Positions 27,109 to 36,025 of a stretch of 64,000 nt of DNA are shown piece after piece. A program made the translations under genes and the position numbers. Positions within the stretch are counted from its first letter, which is position 1, and every line of letters starts with the position of its first letter. This DNA is from Rhizobiales bacterium 65-79 (GTDB lineage: Bacteria; Pseudomonadota; Alphaproteobacteria; Rhizobiales; Rhizobiaceae). Location: assembly GCA_001896885.1 (NCBI GenBank), contig MKRJ01000019.1, forward strand, positions 124,001 through 188,000, read 5' to 3'. The notes beneath the pieces were generated by a model, which was not told where the DNA came from, ran no database searches, and was given only the letters and a program-made list of their open reading frames with translations.

Positions 27109-27852
27109 ATGAGCGAAGGCAGGATCGCGGTCGTCGTGGGCGCGGCGCGGGGCATCGGGCTGGCGGCAGCGAAGCGGCTGGCGGCGAGAGGCGACCGGAT
27201 CGTCGGCATCGATCTTCAGGCCGATGTGCTGCGCAAGGCAATGGCCTCCATCGGCGACGACAGGAAGGCGCTGGCTATCCCCGCCGACGTTTCGAGCGCC
27301 GGCGAGGTCGAAAAGGCCTTCGCAAGGATCGCGGCCGAATTCGGCGCCCCCGAAGTTCTCGTCAATTGCGCCGGCATCACCGGCAAGACCGGCATTCCCG
27401 CGCATGAAGTCGAACTCGAGGATTTCGACCGGGTCTATGCGATCAATCTCCGTGCGGCGTTCCTGCTGACGCGCGCGGCCGTGAGGGCCATGCTGCCGTC
27501 CGGCAAGGGCCGCATCCTGCATGTCGCCTCGATCGCCGGCAAGGAAGGCAACGCGGGCATGCTCGCCTACTCGGCCACCAAGGCCGGGCTGATCGGCATG
27601 GTGAAGAGCGCCGGCAAGGACTATGCGGAGACCGGCATCACCATCAACGCGCTGGCGCCGGCCGTCATCCGCACGGACATGGTGGCGGCGATGCCCGAGC
27701 ATCAGGTCAAGTACATGACCGACAAGATCCCGATGAAGCGCACCGGCGAACTGGAAGAGGCCGCCGCGATGATCGAGTTCATCGTCTCGCCCGATTGCTC
27801 CTTCACCACCGGCTTCACCTTCGACCTCACCGGCGGCCGCGCGACGTATTGA
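27109..27852 (+). CDS. SDR family oxidoreductase (3-oxoacyl-reductase-like)
   Basis: 247-residue classical SDR: VVGAARGIGLAAAKRLA cofactor motif, NCAGITG, catalytic serine in VASIAGK, YSATK pair, and TTGFTFDLTGGRATY end. ATG 27109 has GGAGGA 6 bp upstream; the ATG at 27103 sits on top of that site. Last gene of the plus-strand arm (amidohydrolase-SDR-SDR), so it probably acts in the same sugar or sugar-acid route as the enolase-superfamily enzyme. Confidence 0.9.
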   Translation: MSEGRIAVVVGAARGIGLAAAKRLAARGDRIVGIDLQADVLRKAMASIGDDRKALAIPADVSSAGEVEKAFARIAAEFGAPEVLVNCAGITGKTGIPAHEVELEDFDRVYAINLRAAFLLTRAAVRAMLPSGKGRILHVASIAGKEGNAGMLAYSATKAGLIGMVKSAGKDYAETGITINALAPAVIRTDMVAAMPEHQVKYMTDKIPMKRTGELEEAAAMIEFIVSPDCSFTTGFTFDLTGGRATY

Positions 27853-28137
27853 TCGCCGGCTTGCCGAAGTGGTGCGTGGTTCGAGGCTCCCCAGCCAGTA
27901 TCGCGACTGAACCGCAGCGTTCATCTCTGGCGACGTCGTGCGACATAGGCTGGGTCGCACCTCACCATGAGGGAGGCTAGCGCCTGCCTCATCCTGGACA
28001 TTCCCGCACGGAGATGCCGAAGCCGTACGCATTAGAGGCCGGCTCCAACAGTCCTCATCCTGAGGTGCGAGCCCCCGGGTCTTGCCTTTGGCAAGCCCGA
28101 GGACAGGCTCCGCGAGCCTCGAAGGAGGCACCCCGAT
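27853..28137. repeat. Intergenic repeat region with CCTCATCCTGAGG and GCGAGCCTCGAAGGA motifs
   Basis: 285 bp without a convincing gene. It contains the small palindrome CCTCA-tcc-TGAGG (28053-28065), TTGCCTTTGGCAA and, at 28112-28126, GCGAGCCTCGAAGGA, which is repeated exactly at 62150-62164. Both copies end next to the 3' end of a minus-strand gene, as expected for a dispersed rhizobial intergenic element. Confidence 0.6.
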
Positions 28138-28950
28138 TTAAAATCGCTTCCACAACGCCACGAAGCCCCCGCGTTCCCGAAGCGTGTTCTCGCCGGCGAG
28201 GGTGGCGATGCCGCCGACCTGGACGGACCACTCCGGCGTGAAGTCCCAGACGACGCTTGCGGCCGCTTTCCATTCCCAGCCCACATCGTAGAAGCCGCGC
28301 GCGTTGCCTTGCGAGAAGGTGCTAAAGGACTGGGCCATCAGCATGAGGTCCGGCCGCGGCCGCACCCCGAACGCCACGTCGGAGCGGATCTCGTCCGGCG
28401 CGCCGCCGCCGCGGAAGCGGTAGGCGAACTCGGTATCGAGAAAGGCAGGCCATGCGCCGAGCCGGAACGAGCGGCCGTAGAGCAGGCGGATGTCCTCCTC
28501 CACCTGCGTGCTGCCGGCCTCGGCGGGATCGTTTTCGTCGCTGCTGCCGGGAATGCGCAGGAGCGACTGGAAGGAAATGACGGAAGTCTCGTTCGACCAG
28601 AGGCCGATCCGTGCGCCGATGCCGGTATAGCCGAGGTCGCTATGACTTGCGTCGGTCGGGCCCGCGATGCTGACGGAGCGGAATTGCGGCTGGAGGATCG
28701 CCGTGAAGTGGTCCGTCAACCCGTATTCCAGCCAGCCGCCAAGTTCGAATTTGTTGTAGCGCGGAACGTCGAACGAGCCGCCGCCGTCATCGAAGGCGCT
28801 TCCGCTCGAAAGCATCGTGCCGGAGAGGATCAGAAGCCCCTTCCCTTTCGGCTGCAGCCAAGCGCCGGCATGGGCCGTGCCGGGAAATACCGTCAGCGCG
28901 CTTGCCGCGAGAGCAAGCCGGAGGCCTTCGGGCTTGAACCGGAGCCGCAT
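28138..28950 (-). CDS. Outer-membrane beta-barrel protein, function unknown
   Basis: 270 residues with a Sec signal ending TAHA and then GAWLQPKGKGLLILSG. The rest alternates hydrophobic and polar residues with many aromatic girdle positions (KFELGGWLEYGLTDHFTAILQPQF; GFYDVGWEWKAAASVVWDF) and ends in phenylalanine (LWKRF), the BAM-recognised C-terminal signature. No further family could be named. It stands alone between the sugar regulon and pyrC, with a repeat region directly after its stop. Confidence 0.75.
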   Translation of the reverse strand: MRLRFKPEGLRLALAASALTVFPGTAHAGAWLQPKGKGLLILSGTMLSSGSAFDDGGGSFDVPRYNKFELGGWLEYGLTDHFTAILQPQFRSVSIAGPTDASHSDLGYTGIGARIGLWSNETSVISFQSLLRIPGSSDENDPAEAGSTQVEEDIRLLYGRSFRLGAWPAFLDTEFAYRFRGGGAPDEIRSDVAFGVRPRPDLMLMAQSFSTFSQGNARGFYDVGWEWKAAASVVWDFTPEWSVQVGGIATLAGENTLRERGGFVALWKRF

Positions 28951-29220
28951 GGCGGCCCCTCAATCCGGCGGTAAGAGACCCTTCGTTGCAAATCCCGAAC
29001 GACAGCACGCCAAGACCGGCACCGCACGCATAACGTACCCCCACCCCACTTCGGTACAGGCTGCGATTGAAACCCGGCCACGGCGCAAGATCAAGCGGTA
29101 TCATCGGCCAAGGCGATCGAAGCGAGGTGCAGCAACAATGGTGCCCCCTCCGAGAATGCTCTTGACGAGCGGCATGGCTTGGCGGACACGGCAAGCGGTA
29201 AAATCGAGGGCAATGCCATC

Positions 29221-30270
29221 TTGAAAACCATCACCATCCGGCGGCCGGACGACTGGCATCTGCATCTGCGCGACGGCGCGGTGCTGAAGGCCGTGCTGCC
29301 GGCGACCTCCACCGATTTCGCGCGCGCCATCGTCATGCCGAACCTGGTGCCGCCTGTCGTGACCACGGCGGACGCCCGCGCGTATCGGAATCGGATCCTG
29401 AGCGTGCTCCCGCAAGGCCATGATTTCACGCCGCTTATGACCCTCTACCTGACGGAAGGCACCAGCCCCGACGACGTCGAGGCCGGCTTCCGGGACGGCC
29501 TCGTGACGGCGGTGAAGCTTTATCCGGCCGGCGCGACGACCAATTCGCAGAGCGGCGTCCGCGACATCGCCAAAGTCTATCCGGTGCTGGAACGCATGGC
29601 GGCGATCGGCATGCCGCTTTGCGTCCACGGCGAGGTGACGGACCCGGCGATCGACATCTTCGACCGCGAGGCCGTGTTCATCGAGCGCGTGCTGGAGCCG
29701 CTCCGCCGCCGCATTCCCGAACTGCGCGTCGTCATGGAGCACATCACCACCCGCGAGGGCGTCGAGTATGCCCGCTCGGCCGGCGACAATCTCGGCGCCA
29801 CCATCACGACGCACCATCTGATCATCAACCGCAACGCCATCCTCGCTGGCGGCATCCGCCCGCACTACTATTGCCTGCCCGTGGCCAAGCGCGAGACGCA
29901 CCGTCTGGCGCTGCGCGAGGCGGCGACCTCCGGCGACCGGCGCTTCTTCCTCGGCACCGATTCCGCACCGCATCTCGATCCGCTCAAGGAATGCGCCTGC
30001 GGCTGTGCCGGCATCTTCTCCGCGCCGGTCACGCTCTCCTGCCTGGCGCATGTCTTCGAGGAGGAGAACGCGCTCGGCCGGCTGGAAGCCTTCACCTCGC
30101 TCAACGGCCCGGCCTTCTATCGCCTGCCGCCGAATGAGAAGCGCGTCCGGCTCACGCGGCATGACGAGCCGATCGCCTTCCCGAAATCGATCGCGACCGG
30201 CGACGGCCCGGTCACCGTCTTCGACCCGATGTTCCCCATCCACTGGAATGTGGAAGCCTCTGCTGGATAG
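29221..30270 (+). CDS. pyrC: Dihydroorotase (class II, PyrC)
   Basis: 349-residue cytosolic enzyme of de novo pyrimidine synthesis; cyclises carbamoyl-aspartate to dihydroorotate. HxH metal motif at His13/His15 ([10 protein letters not shown]), carboxylated lysine in VKLYPAGAT, then metal ligands in MPLCVHGE and [10 protein letters not shown], and the catalytic aspartate in [11 protein letters not shown] at 29221 fits the family length of about 347 and follows GAGGG; a TTG at 29179 would add 14 residues. It is followed 51 bp later by pyrE. Confidence 0.95.
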   Translation: MKTITIRRPDDWHLHLRDGAVLKAVLPATSTDFARAIVMPNLVPPVVTTADARAYRNRILSVLPQGHDFTPLMTLYLTEGTSPDDVEAGFRDGLVTAVKLYPAGATTNSQSGVRDIAKVYPVLERMAAIGMPLCVHGEVTDPAIDIFDREAVFIERVLEPLRRRIPELRVVMEHITTREGVEYARSAGDNLGATITTHHLIINRNAILAGGIRPHYYCLPVAKRETHRLALREAATSGDRRFFLGTDSAPHLDPLKECACGCAGIFSAPVTLSCLAHVFEEENALGRLEAFTSLNGPAFYRLPPNEKRVRLTRHDEPIAFPKSIATGDGPVTVFDPMFPIHWNVEASAG

Positions 30271-30321
30271 AGACGGCGGAAGCTGGTAGCAGGCGGCAAC
30301 CAAGCAACGGGGGCGAAGCCG

Positions 30322-31017
30322 ATGTTCTCCAATACGTTTCCGGACCGCGCGGTGATCGCCGAGACGGTCGCCCGGATGTTGCTGGAGATCGAGGCTGTCC
30401 ATTTCCGCGCCGACCAGCCCTACAAATTCACCTCGGGCCTGGCGAGCCCGGTCTATATCGACGGCCGCAAGCTGATCTCTTACCCGCGCATCCGCTCCGC
30501 GCTGATGGACTTCGCCGCCTCGGTCATCTTCCGCTCGGCCGGCTTCGAGCAGTTCGACGTGGTCGCCGGCGGCGAGACGGCCGGCATCCCCTTCGCGGCA
30601 TGGCTGTCGGACAAGATGGGCCTGCCCATGATCTATGTCCGCAAGCAGCCGAAAGGCTTCGGCCGCAATGCGCAGATCGAGGGCAACCTGCCGGAGGGCT
30701 CTCGCGTGCTGCTGGTCGAGGATTTGACCACCGACGGCGGCTCGAAGCTCAAATTCGCCGAGGCGATCGGCAAGGCCGGCGCCAAGGTCAGCGACACCTT
30801 TGCCGTCTTCTATTACGACATCTTTCCGGACACGCCGGCGCGGCTTCAGGCGGCGGGCATGCGGTTGCACTACCTCGCCACCTGGTGGGACGTGCTGAAA
30901 GTCTGCAAGGACGAAAAGCGCTTCGACACGACCACGCTGGCCGAGGTGGAAAAATTCCTGAACGCCCCCGTCGAATGGTCGGCGGCCCATGGCGGGATAT
31001 CGGAACGGCCGAGCTGA
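30322..31017 (+). CDS. pyrE: Orotate phosphoribosyltransferase
   Basis: 231 residues. The PRPP-binding motif is [13 protein letters not shown], with the [14 protein letters not shown] orotate/PRPP loop near the N-terminus and a flexible loop around [14 protein letters not shown]. It converts orotate and PRPP to OMP, directly after the step made by pyrC in the same transcript. The C-terminus past residue 200 is slightly extended. A perfect long hairpin follows at 31123-31254. Confidence 0.95.
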   Translation: MFSNTFPDRAVIAETVARMLLEIEAVHFRADQPYKFTSGLASPVYIDGRKLISYPRIRSALMDFAASVIFRSAGFEQFDVVAGGETAGIPFAAWLSDKMGLPMIYVRKQPKGFGRNAQIEGNLPEGSRVLLVEDLTTDGGSKLKFAEAIGKAGAKVSDTFAVFYYDIFPDTPARLQAAGMRLHYLATWWDVLKVCKDEKRFDTTTLAEVEKFLNAPVEWSAAHGGISERPS

Positions 31018-31122
31018 CGAACGCCGGCCGGGGAAAAGAGTCTGGAAACAAGGGCCTGCGGACTTCCGGTGAATCGTTTTGGCGATCACTTCAAGTATGA
31101 GCTTATCTTGCCCTCTGGAAAG

Positions 31123-31254
31123 CTCCCCCTCTCCGTCGCGCTTCGCGCGCCACCTCTCCCCCTGAAGGGGGCGAGGACGGGAGCCAAGCCGGCCGCCCGT
31201 CCTCGCCCCCTTCAGGGGGAGAGGTGGCGCGCGAAGCGCGACGGAGAGGGGGAG
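31123..31254. repeat. Perfect 59-bp inverted repeat (intergenic palindromic element)
   Basis: Arms 31123-31181 and 31196-31254 are perfectly complementary over 59 bp around a 14-base loop. It sits between convergent pyrE and the copper ATPase gene. The arm sequence (CTCCCCCTCTCCGTCGCG to CACCTCTCCCCCTGAAGGG) recurs in imperfect form at 60856-60992. It could end transcription from both sides. Confidence 0.9.
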
Positions 31255-31285
31255 GCTGAAATGACTGGGTATCCCTTATTCCCCC

Positions 31286-33775
31286 TCACAGCTTCAACCC
31301 CCTCAGCCTCAGCGCGTTGCCGATGACCGATACCGACGACAGGCTCATGGCCGCCGCCGCGATCATCGGCGAGAGCAGAGCGCCGAAGAAGGGATAGAGC
31401 ACGCCCGCCGCGACCGGCACGCCGAGCGCGTTGTAGACGAAGGCGAAGAAGAGGTTCTGCTGGATGTTGCGGATCGTCGCCCGCGCCAGCGTCCGCGCCC
31501 GCACGATGCCGCCGAGATCGCCCTTCACCAGCGTGATACCGGCGCTCTCCATGGCGACATCCGCCCCGGTGCCCATGGCGACGCCGACATCGGCGGCGGC
31601 CAGCGCCGGCGCGTCGTTCACGCCGTCGCCGGCCATGGCGACCTTCGCGCCGCCGGCGCGCAGTCGCTCGACCAGTTCCTTCTTGCCCTCCGGCAGGATG
31701 CCGGCGCGCACCTCGTCGATGCCGAGCCGGCTAGCGACGGCCTTCGCCGTACGTTCGTTGTCGCCGGTCGCCATGATGATGCGCATGCCGCTTTCGTGCA
31801 GCGCCCGGATGGCTTCGGCGCTGCCCTGCTTGACCGGGTCGGCGACCGCGATCACGCCGGCCGCGCGCCCGTCGACCGCGACGAACATCGCCGTCTTGCC
31901 CTCGCCGGCAAGCGCATCCGCCCGCTCCGCCAGCGCCGACAGGTCGATGCCCTCCATCATGGCGCGATTGCCGAGCACGACCGTCCTGCCGCCGACCTTG
32001 CCCTTGACGCCCTTGCCGGTGACGGCATCGAAATCCGTGACCTCGCCGAGCTTCGCCCCGCGCTCCTTCGCGCCCTCGACGATCGCCTCCGCCAATGGAT
32101 GCTCCGACACCCGCTCCAGGCTCGCCGCCAGCGACAGCAAGCCGTTTTCATCCCCGCCTTCGGCGACGATGACATCGGTCAGCTCCGGCCGGCCCTCGGT
32201 CAGCGTGCCGGTCTTGTCGACGATGAGCGTATCGACGCTCGCGAAACGCTCCAGCGCCTCGGCGTCGCGGACCAGCACGCCGGCCTGCGCGCCGCGCCCG
32301 GTCGCGGTCATGATCGCCATCGGCGTCGCGAGGCCGAGCGCGCACGGACAGGCGATGATCAGCACCGACACCGCCGCGATGATGGCATGGATCAGCCCGG
32401 GCGCCGGCCCGAACCACGCCCATCCCGCAAAGGCGAGGATCGCGACGGCGACAACCGCAGGCACGAACCAGGCGGAAACCCGGTCCGCCAGCCCCTGGAT
32501 CGGCGCGCGGCTGCGTTGGGCCTTCGCCACCATTTCGACGATGCGCGACAGCATCGTCTCGGCGCCGACCTTCTCGGCGCGCATGACCAGCGTGCCGTTG
32601 CGGTTCAGCGTCCCGCCGGTGAGCACGTCGCCTTCCGTCTTCTCGACCGGCACCGGCTCGCCGGAAATCATGGATTCATCCACCGAGGAACGGCCCTCGG
32701 TCACCACGCCGTCCACCGGGACGCTTTCGCCCGGCCGGATGCGAAGCAGATCGCCCGCCTTGACTTCCTCCAGCGGCACGTCGCGCTCCTCGCCGTCCCT
32801 GACCAGCCGCGCCGTCTTAGGCGCGAGGTCGAGCAGGGCGCGGATGGCGGAGCCGGTGCGCTCGCGCGCCCGAAGCTCCAGCACCTGCCCGAGGAAGATC
32901 AGCGCCACGATGACGGCCGACGCCTCGAAATAGACGGGTGCGGCGCCGCCATGGGTGCGCATCGTATGCGGGAAAATGCCGGGGAAGAACGTCGCGATGA
33001 GGCTGTAGCCGTAAGCGGCGCCGACGCCGAGCGAGATCAGCGTCCACATGTTGGGACTGCGGTTGAGAATGGACTGCCAACCCCGCTCGAAGAACGGGAT
33101 CGCGGCCCACAGCACAACCGGCGTCGCCAGCACGAGTTCGATCCAGACGGAGATACGTTCGCCGATCCAGTCGCGCAGCGGCAGGCCGACCATCGGCGCC
33201 ATCGCCAGCACGAAGAGCGGTGCGGCCAGCGCCGCGCTGATCCGGAAGCGCCGCGTGAAATCGACAAGCTCCGGGTTCGGTCCCTCCTCGCCGGTCGGAA
33301 CACCCATCGGCTCCAGCGCCATGCCGCAGATCGGGCAGGAGCCCGGTGCGTCGCGGACGATCTCGGGATGCATGGGACAGGTATATTGCATCCCCCTCGG
33401 CATCGGCCCCTCGGGATCTGACCTTGGAGCGGGGCGATCGCCGAGATACTTGTCGGGATCGGCCTCGAATTTGGCCTTGCAACCGGCCGAGCAGAAATAG
33501 CGACCCCTGCCCCCGTGGCGAACGAAATGCTTCGCCGTCGCGCGGTCGACCTTCATGCCGCAGACGGGATCGGTGGCTTCCAGATAGGCGTCGGGGTCCT
33601 TGACGAACTTGTCGCGGCAGCCGGCCGAGCAGAAATGATAGGTGCGGCCGTCATGCCCGGCGGTGGGCTTGCCGGCATTCGGATCGACGGTCATGCCGCA
33701 AACGGGATCGCGCACCACGGCGTCTGCCGCCGCGCCGTGCGTGCAATGACCGTGGTGATGATGGTGCTCGCTCAT
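31286..33775 (-). CDS. copA: Copper-translocating P1B-type ATPase with YHS metal-binding N-terminus
   Basis: 829 residues. The His-rich start [10 protein letters not shown] is followed by two YHS domains (DPVCGMTVD… [15 protein letters not shown]… FCSAGC) and a YHMP-type zinc-ribbon (YTCPMHP… [10 protein letters not shown]) in place of HMA domains. The ATPase core has eight predicted membrane segments, CPC in [12 protein letters not shown], phosphorylation site [16 protein letters not shown], and hinge [12 protein letters not shown] in the seventh segment (FVYNALGVP) and MxxSS in the eighth (MSLSSVS) mark Cu(I) export. ATG 33775 is chosen over an upstream TTG at 33784. Expression is predicted from the CueR-type promoter just upstream. 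Confidence 0.95.
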   Translation of the reverse strand: MSEHHHHHGHCTHGAAADAVVRDPVCGMTVDPNAGKPTAGHDGRTYHFCSAGCRDKFVKDPDAYLEATDPVCGMKVDRATAKHFVRHGGRGRYFCSAGCKAKFEADPDKYLGDRPAPRSDPEGPMPRGMQYTCPMHPEIVRDAPGSCPICGMALEPMGVPTGEEGPNPELVDFTRRFRISAALAAPLFVLAMAPMVGLPLRDWIGERISVWIELVLATPVVLWAAIPFFERGWQSILNRSPNMWTLISLGVGAAYGYSLIATFFPGIFPHTMRTHGGAAPVYFEASAVIVALIFLGQVLELRARERTGSAIRALLDLAPKTARLVRDGEERDVPLEEVKAGDLLRIRPGESVPVDGVVTEGRSSVDESMISGEPVPVEKTEGDVLTGGTLNRNGTLVMRAEKVGAETMLSRIVEMVAKAQRSRAPIQGLADRVSAWFVPAVVAVAILAFAGWAWFGPAPGLIHAIIAAVSVLIIACPCALGLATPMAIMTATGRGAQAGVLVRDAEALERFASVDTLIVDKTGTLTEGRPELTDVIVAEGGDENGLLSLAASLERVSEHPLAEAIVEGAKERGAKLGEVTDFDAVTGKGVKGKVGGRTVVLGNRAMMEGIDLSALAERADALAGEGKTAMFVAVDGRAAGVIAVADPVKQGSAEAIRALHESGMRIIMATGDNERTAKAVASRLGIDEVRAGILPEGKKELVERLRAGGAKVAMAGDGVNDAPALAAADVGVAMGTGADVAMESAGITLVKGDLGGIVRARTLARATIRNIQQNLFFAFVYNALGVPVAAGVLYPFFGALLSPMIAAAAMSLSSVSVIGNALRLRGLKL

Positions 33776-33810
33776 ATCGTTCAACGTCCGGATTCTCCAA
33801 TGTTGGAGCA

Positions 33811-33841
33811 GACGTAGTCATTCCAGTCACTGGAAGGTCAA
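33811..33841 (-). promoter_or_regulatory. CueR/MerR-type promoter of the copper ATPase gene
   Basis: On the minus strand -35 TTGACC (33841-33836) and -10 TACGTC (33816-33811) are separated by 19 bp, the long spacer that MerR-family activators untwist. The spacer holds the dyad TTCCAGT-C-ACTGGAA (33821-33835), matching the CueR-site form TTGACCTTCC-N7-GGAA. It lies 36 bp before the ATG. No merR/cueR gene is present in the window. Confidence 0.85.
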
Positions 33842-33849
33842 GGGGACGT

Positions 33850-34039
33850 GGCACTTTCCTCGCCCCTGCGGGGAGAGGATAGAGAGCCCCCGCGAAGGCG
33901 AAGCCGAGCGGTCGGGCGAACTTGGTGAGGGGAGAGGAGCAATCAGTTGCCCCCTAACCCGGCTCGCGGAGCTTGTCCTCGGGCCGGCCAAAGGCCGTAC
34001 CCGGGGGCTCGCCACCCTCTTCCGTCGGGGAGAGGAGGA
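33850..34039. repeat. Intergenic region with GGGGAGAGG-type palindromic element
   Basis: About 190 bp between the copper promoter and the dipeptidase stop with no gene. It repeats CTCGCCCCTGCGGGGAGAGG, GTGAGGGGAGAGGAG and CCGTCGGGGAGAGGAGG, plus GGCCGGCCAAAGGCCG, in imperfect inverted arrangement. Same sequence style as the elements at 60.9 and 62.0 kb. Confidence 0.6.
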
Positions 34040-35107
34040 CTACTCCCCCCAGGTGCGCCTGAGCACACTCACCCAATTGTCGCGGCAGATCTTGCGGATC
34101 GTCTCCTCGCCGTAGCCGGCGGCGCGGAAGGCTTCGACCAGCTTCGGCAAGCCAGCGACATCGCCGATTTCGGCCGGAATGACGGCGCCGTCGAAATCGG
34201 AGCCCAGGCCGACGCCGTCGACGCCCAGTATCCCGATCAGGTGGTCGGCATGGCGCACCATCTGCTCGAGCGGGGTGTCGGCGTTCATCCGGCCGTCCTC
34301 GCGCAGGAAGCTGGTCGCGTAGTTGATGCCCGCCAGTCCGCCGCTGTCGCGGATGGCGCGGAGCTGGTCGTCGGTGAGGTTGCGCGAATGTGGCGACACC
34401 GCATGCGCATTGGAGTGGCTGGCGACGAGCGGTGCGTCGGAGAGCTTCGCCACGTCCCAGAAGCCTTTTTCGTTGAGATGCGAGAGGTCGATCAGGATCT
34501 TGAACTCGTTGCAGGCCCTGACCAGCGCCTTGCCGGCGTCGGTGAGACCGGGGCCGGTGTCGGGCGTGCTCGGGAAGCGGAACGGCACGCCGTGGCCGAA
34601 GATGTTGGACCGGCTCCACACAGGCCCGATCGAGCGCAGTCCGGCCTGGTAGAGGATGTCGAGCATCCTGAGATCGGCGTCGATCGGCTCGGCGCCCTCG
34701 ATATGGAGCACCGCCGCCAATGCGTCCGCCTCGGCCGCGCGGTCGATATCGGCGGCGCTGCGGCAGATCCTGACCTTTCCCTTCGACGCGCGCTCTATGC
34801 GGAACAGACCGGCGATCATGGCGATCGCGGCCTGCTGCGCGTCGGTCAGCGTGAGATCGGGCGGCAGAGGTACATCGTAGCGGCTGTCCTTCATCAATTG
34901 CTCGTTGCCGGGGCCGCGTTCGATGGGCGGACAGAAGACGGCGAAGAGACCGCCGGTGAAGCCGCCCCGGCGCGCCCGTGGCAGGTCGAGATGCCCTTTG
35001 TCGGTGCCTTCGAGAAAGGCTTGCACCCCGGCCGCGTGGTCGCCCTTGTGCATGAGGCGGAGGAGGACGTCGTTGTGTCCGTCGAAAATCGGTATGGGAT
35101 GTGTCAT
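34040..35107 (-). CDS. Membrane dipeptidase family protein (peptidase M19)
   Basis: 355-residue zinc dipeptidase of the renal-dipeptidase family. Metal ligands follow the usual order: HxD in FDGHNDVLL, Glu in LHIEGAEPI, His in LIDLSHLNEKGFWDV, His in ASHSNAHAVSPH, and Asp in VGLGSDFDGAVIP. Cleaves dipeptides (often D-residue containing) or related amides. No signal peptide is visible, so the bacterial cytosolic form is likely. ATG 35107 is used. It is divergent from the BKACE gene across 55 bp, so the two share a promoter region. Confidence 0.92.
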   Translation of the reverse strand: MTHPIPIFDGHNDVLLRLMHKGDHAAGVQAFLEGTDKGHLDLPRARRGGFTGGLFAVFCPPIERGPGNEQLMKDSRYDVPLPPDLTLTDAQQAAIAMIAGLFRIERASKGKVRICRSAADIDRAAEADALAAVLHIEGAEPIDADLRMLDILYQAGLRSIGPVWSRSNIFGHGVPFRFPSTPDTGPGLTDAGKALVRACNEFKILIDLSHLNEKGFWDVAKLSDAPLVASHSNAHAVSPHSRNLTDDQLRAIRDSGGLAGINYATSFLREDGRMNADTPLEQMVRHADHLIGILGVDGVGLGSDFDGAVIPAEIGDVAGLPKLVEAFRAAGYGEETIRKICRDNWVSVLRRTWGE

Positions 35108-35162
35108 GGAAGAAGGATTAGGCAAGGGAGCGGCGGCAGGCAACAGCCGAGACGGACAGACG

Positions 35163-35987
35163 ATGAATAACAGCAGCGTAGCCATCGCGGTCGCGCCGAA
35201 TGGCGGCCGCAAGACCAGGGCGGACCATCCGGCGCTGCCGCTCACGCCGGTCGAACTTGCCGCTGCGGCGGCGGAGTGCCTGGAAGCGGGCGCGGCGATG
35301 ATCCATGTCCATGTGCGCGACGCCGACGCCCGCCATCTGCTCGACCCTGATGCCTACCGCGCCGCGACCGCCGCCATCCGCGACGCGGTCGGCGACCGGC
35401 TCGTCGTCCAGATCACCAGCGAAGCGCTCGGCGTCTACAAGCCCGAGGAGCAGATGCGCGTCGTCCGGGAAACGCGGCCCGAGGCCGTGTCGCTGGCGTT
35501 GCGCGAATATCTGGGCGTCGGCGGCGAGGAGAAGGCCTTTGCCGATTTCCTCGCCTGGCTGGCGCGCGAGAAGGCGATGCCGCAGGTCATCCTCTACGAT
35601 GCGGAGGACGCCCGGCGGCTCGACTGGTTGCGATCCAAGGGCGCCCTGCCCTGGAATGACGTGCCGGTGCTCTACGTGCTCGGCCGCTATACGAAGACGC
35701 AGCAATCCGCGCCCGCCGACCTGCTGCCCTTCCTGGCGCCCGGCGAGCCGCGCTTCGGTCCGTGGATGGTGTGCGCCTTCGGCCGCGACGAGGCGGCCTG
35801 CGTCTCGACGGCGGCGCTGCTCGGCGGCCATGTGCGCGTCGGCTTCGAGAACAATCTTCTCTTGCCGGATGGTTCGACGGCAAGGACGAACGCCGATCTG
35901 GTCGGGGCCGTGACGGCAATCATCGACGCCGCCGGACGGAGGACGATGACGGCGGATGAGATGCGCGGGGCTTGGCTCGGATCCTGA
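35163..35987 (+). CDS. 3-keto-5-aminohexanoate cleavage family protein (BKACE, DUF849)
   Basis: 274-residue member of the beta-keto acid cleavage enzyme family. These zinc-dependent TIM barrels condense a beta-keto acid with acetyl-CoA, giving acetoacetate and a new CoA ester; the founding member acts in lysine fermentation. IHVHVRD is the HxH zinc motif, preceded by AAAAAECLEAGAAM, and the end region GGHVRVGFENNLLLPDG is typical. Actual substrate unknown; many relatives act on carnitine-, betaine- or amino-acid-derived keto acids. It is divergent from a dipeptidase and convergent with a sugar permease gene. Confidence 0.88.
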   Translation: MNNSSVAIAVAPNGGRKTRADHPALPLTPVELAAAAAECLEAGAAMIHVHVRDADARHLLDPDAYRAATAAIRDAVGDRLVVQITSEALGVYKPEEQMRVVRETRPEAVSLALREYLGVGGEEKAFADFLAWLAREKAMPQVILYDAEDARRLDWLRSKGALPWNDVPVLYVLGRYTKTQQSAPADLLPFLAPGEPRFGPWMVCAFGRDEAACVSTAALLGGHVRVGFENNLLLPDGSTARTNADLVGAVTAIIDAAGRRTMTADEMRGAWLGS

Positions 35988-36006
35988 TCTTCATGGCGCG
36001 TCCTTC

Positions 36007-36025
36007 GATTCAAAAACCTTGAATC
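36007..36025. terminator. Small AT-rich hairpin between convergent genes
   Basis: GATTCAA-aaacc-TTGAATC, a perfect 7-bp stem filling the 37 bp between the BKACE stop and the permease stop. Weak as a terminator by itself. Confidence 0.35.

Noticed and set aside
29101-31089. Long open frame opposite pyrC and pyrE
   Set aside because: Antisense shadow of two well-supported genes; composition follows their third-position GC bias and no family motif is present.
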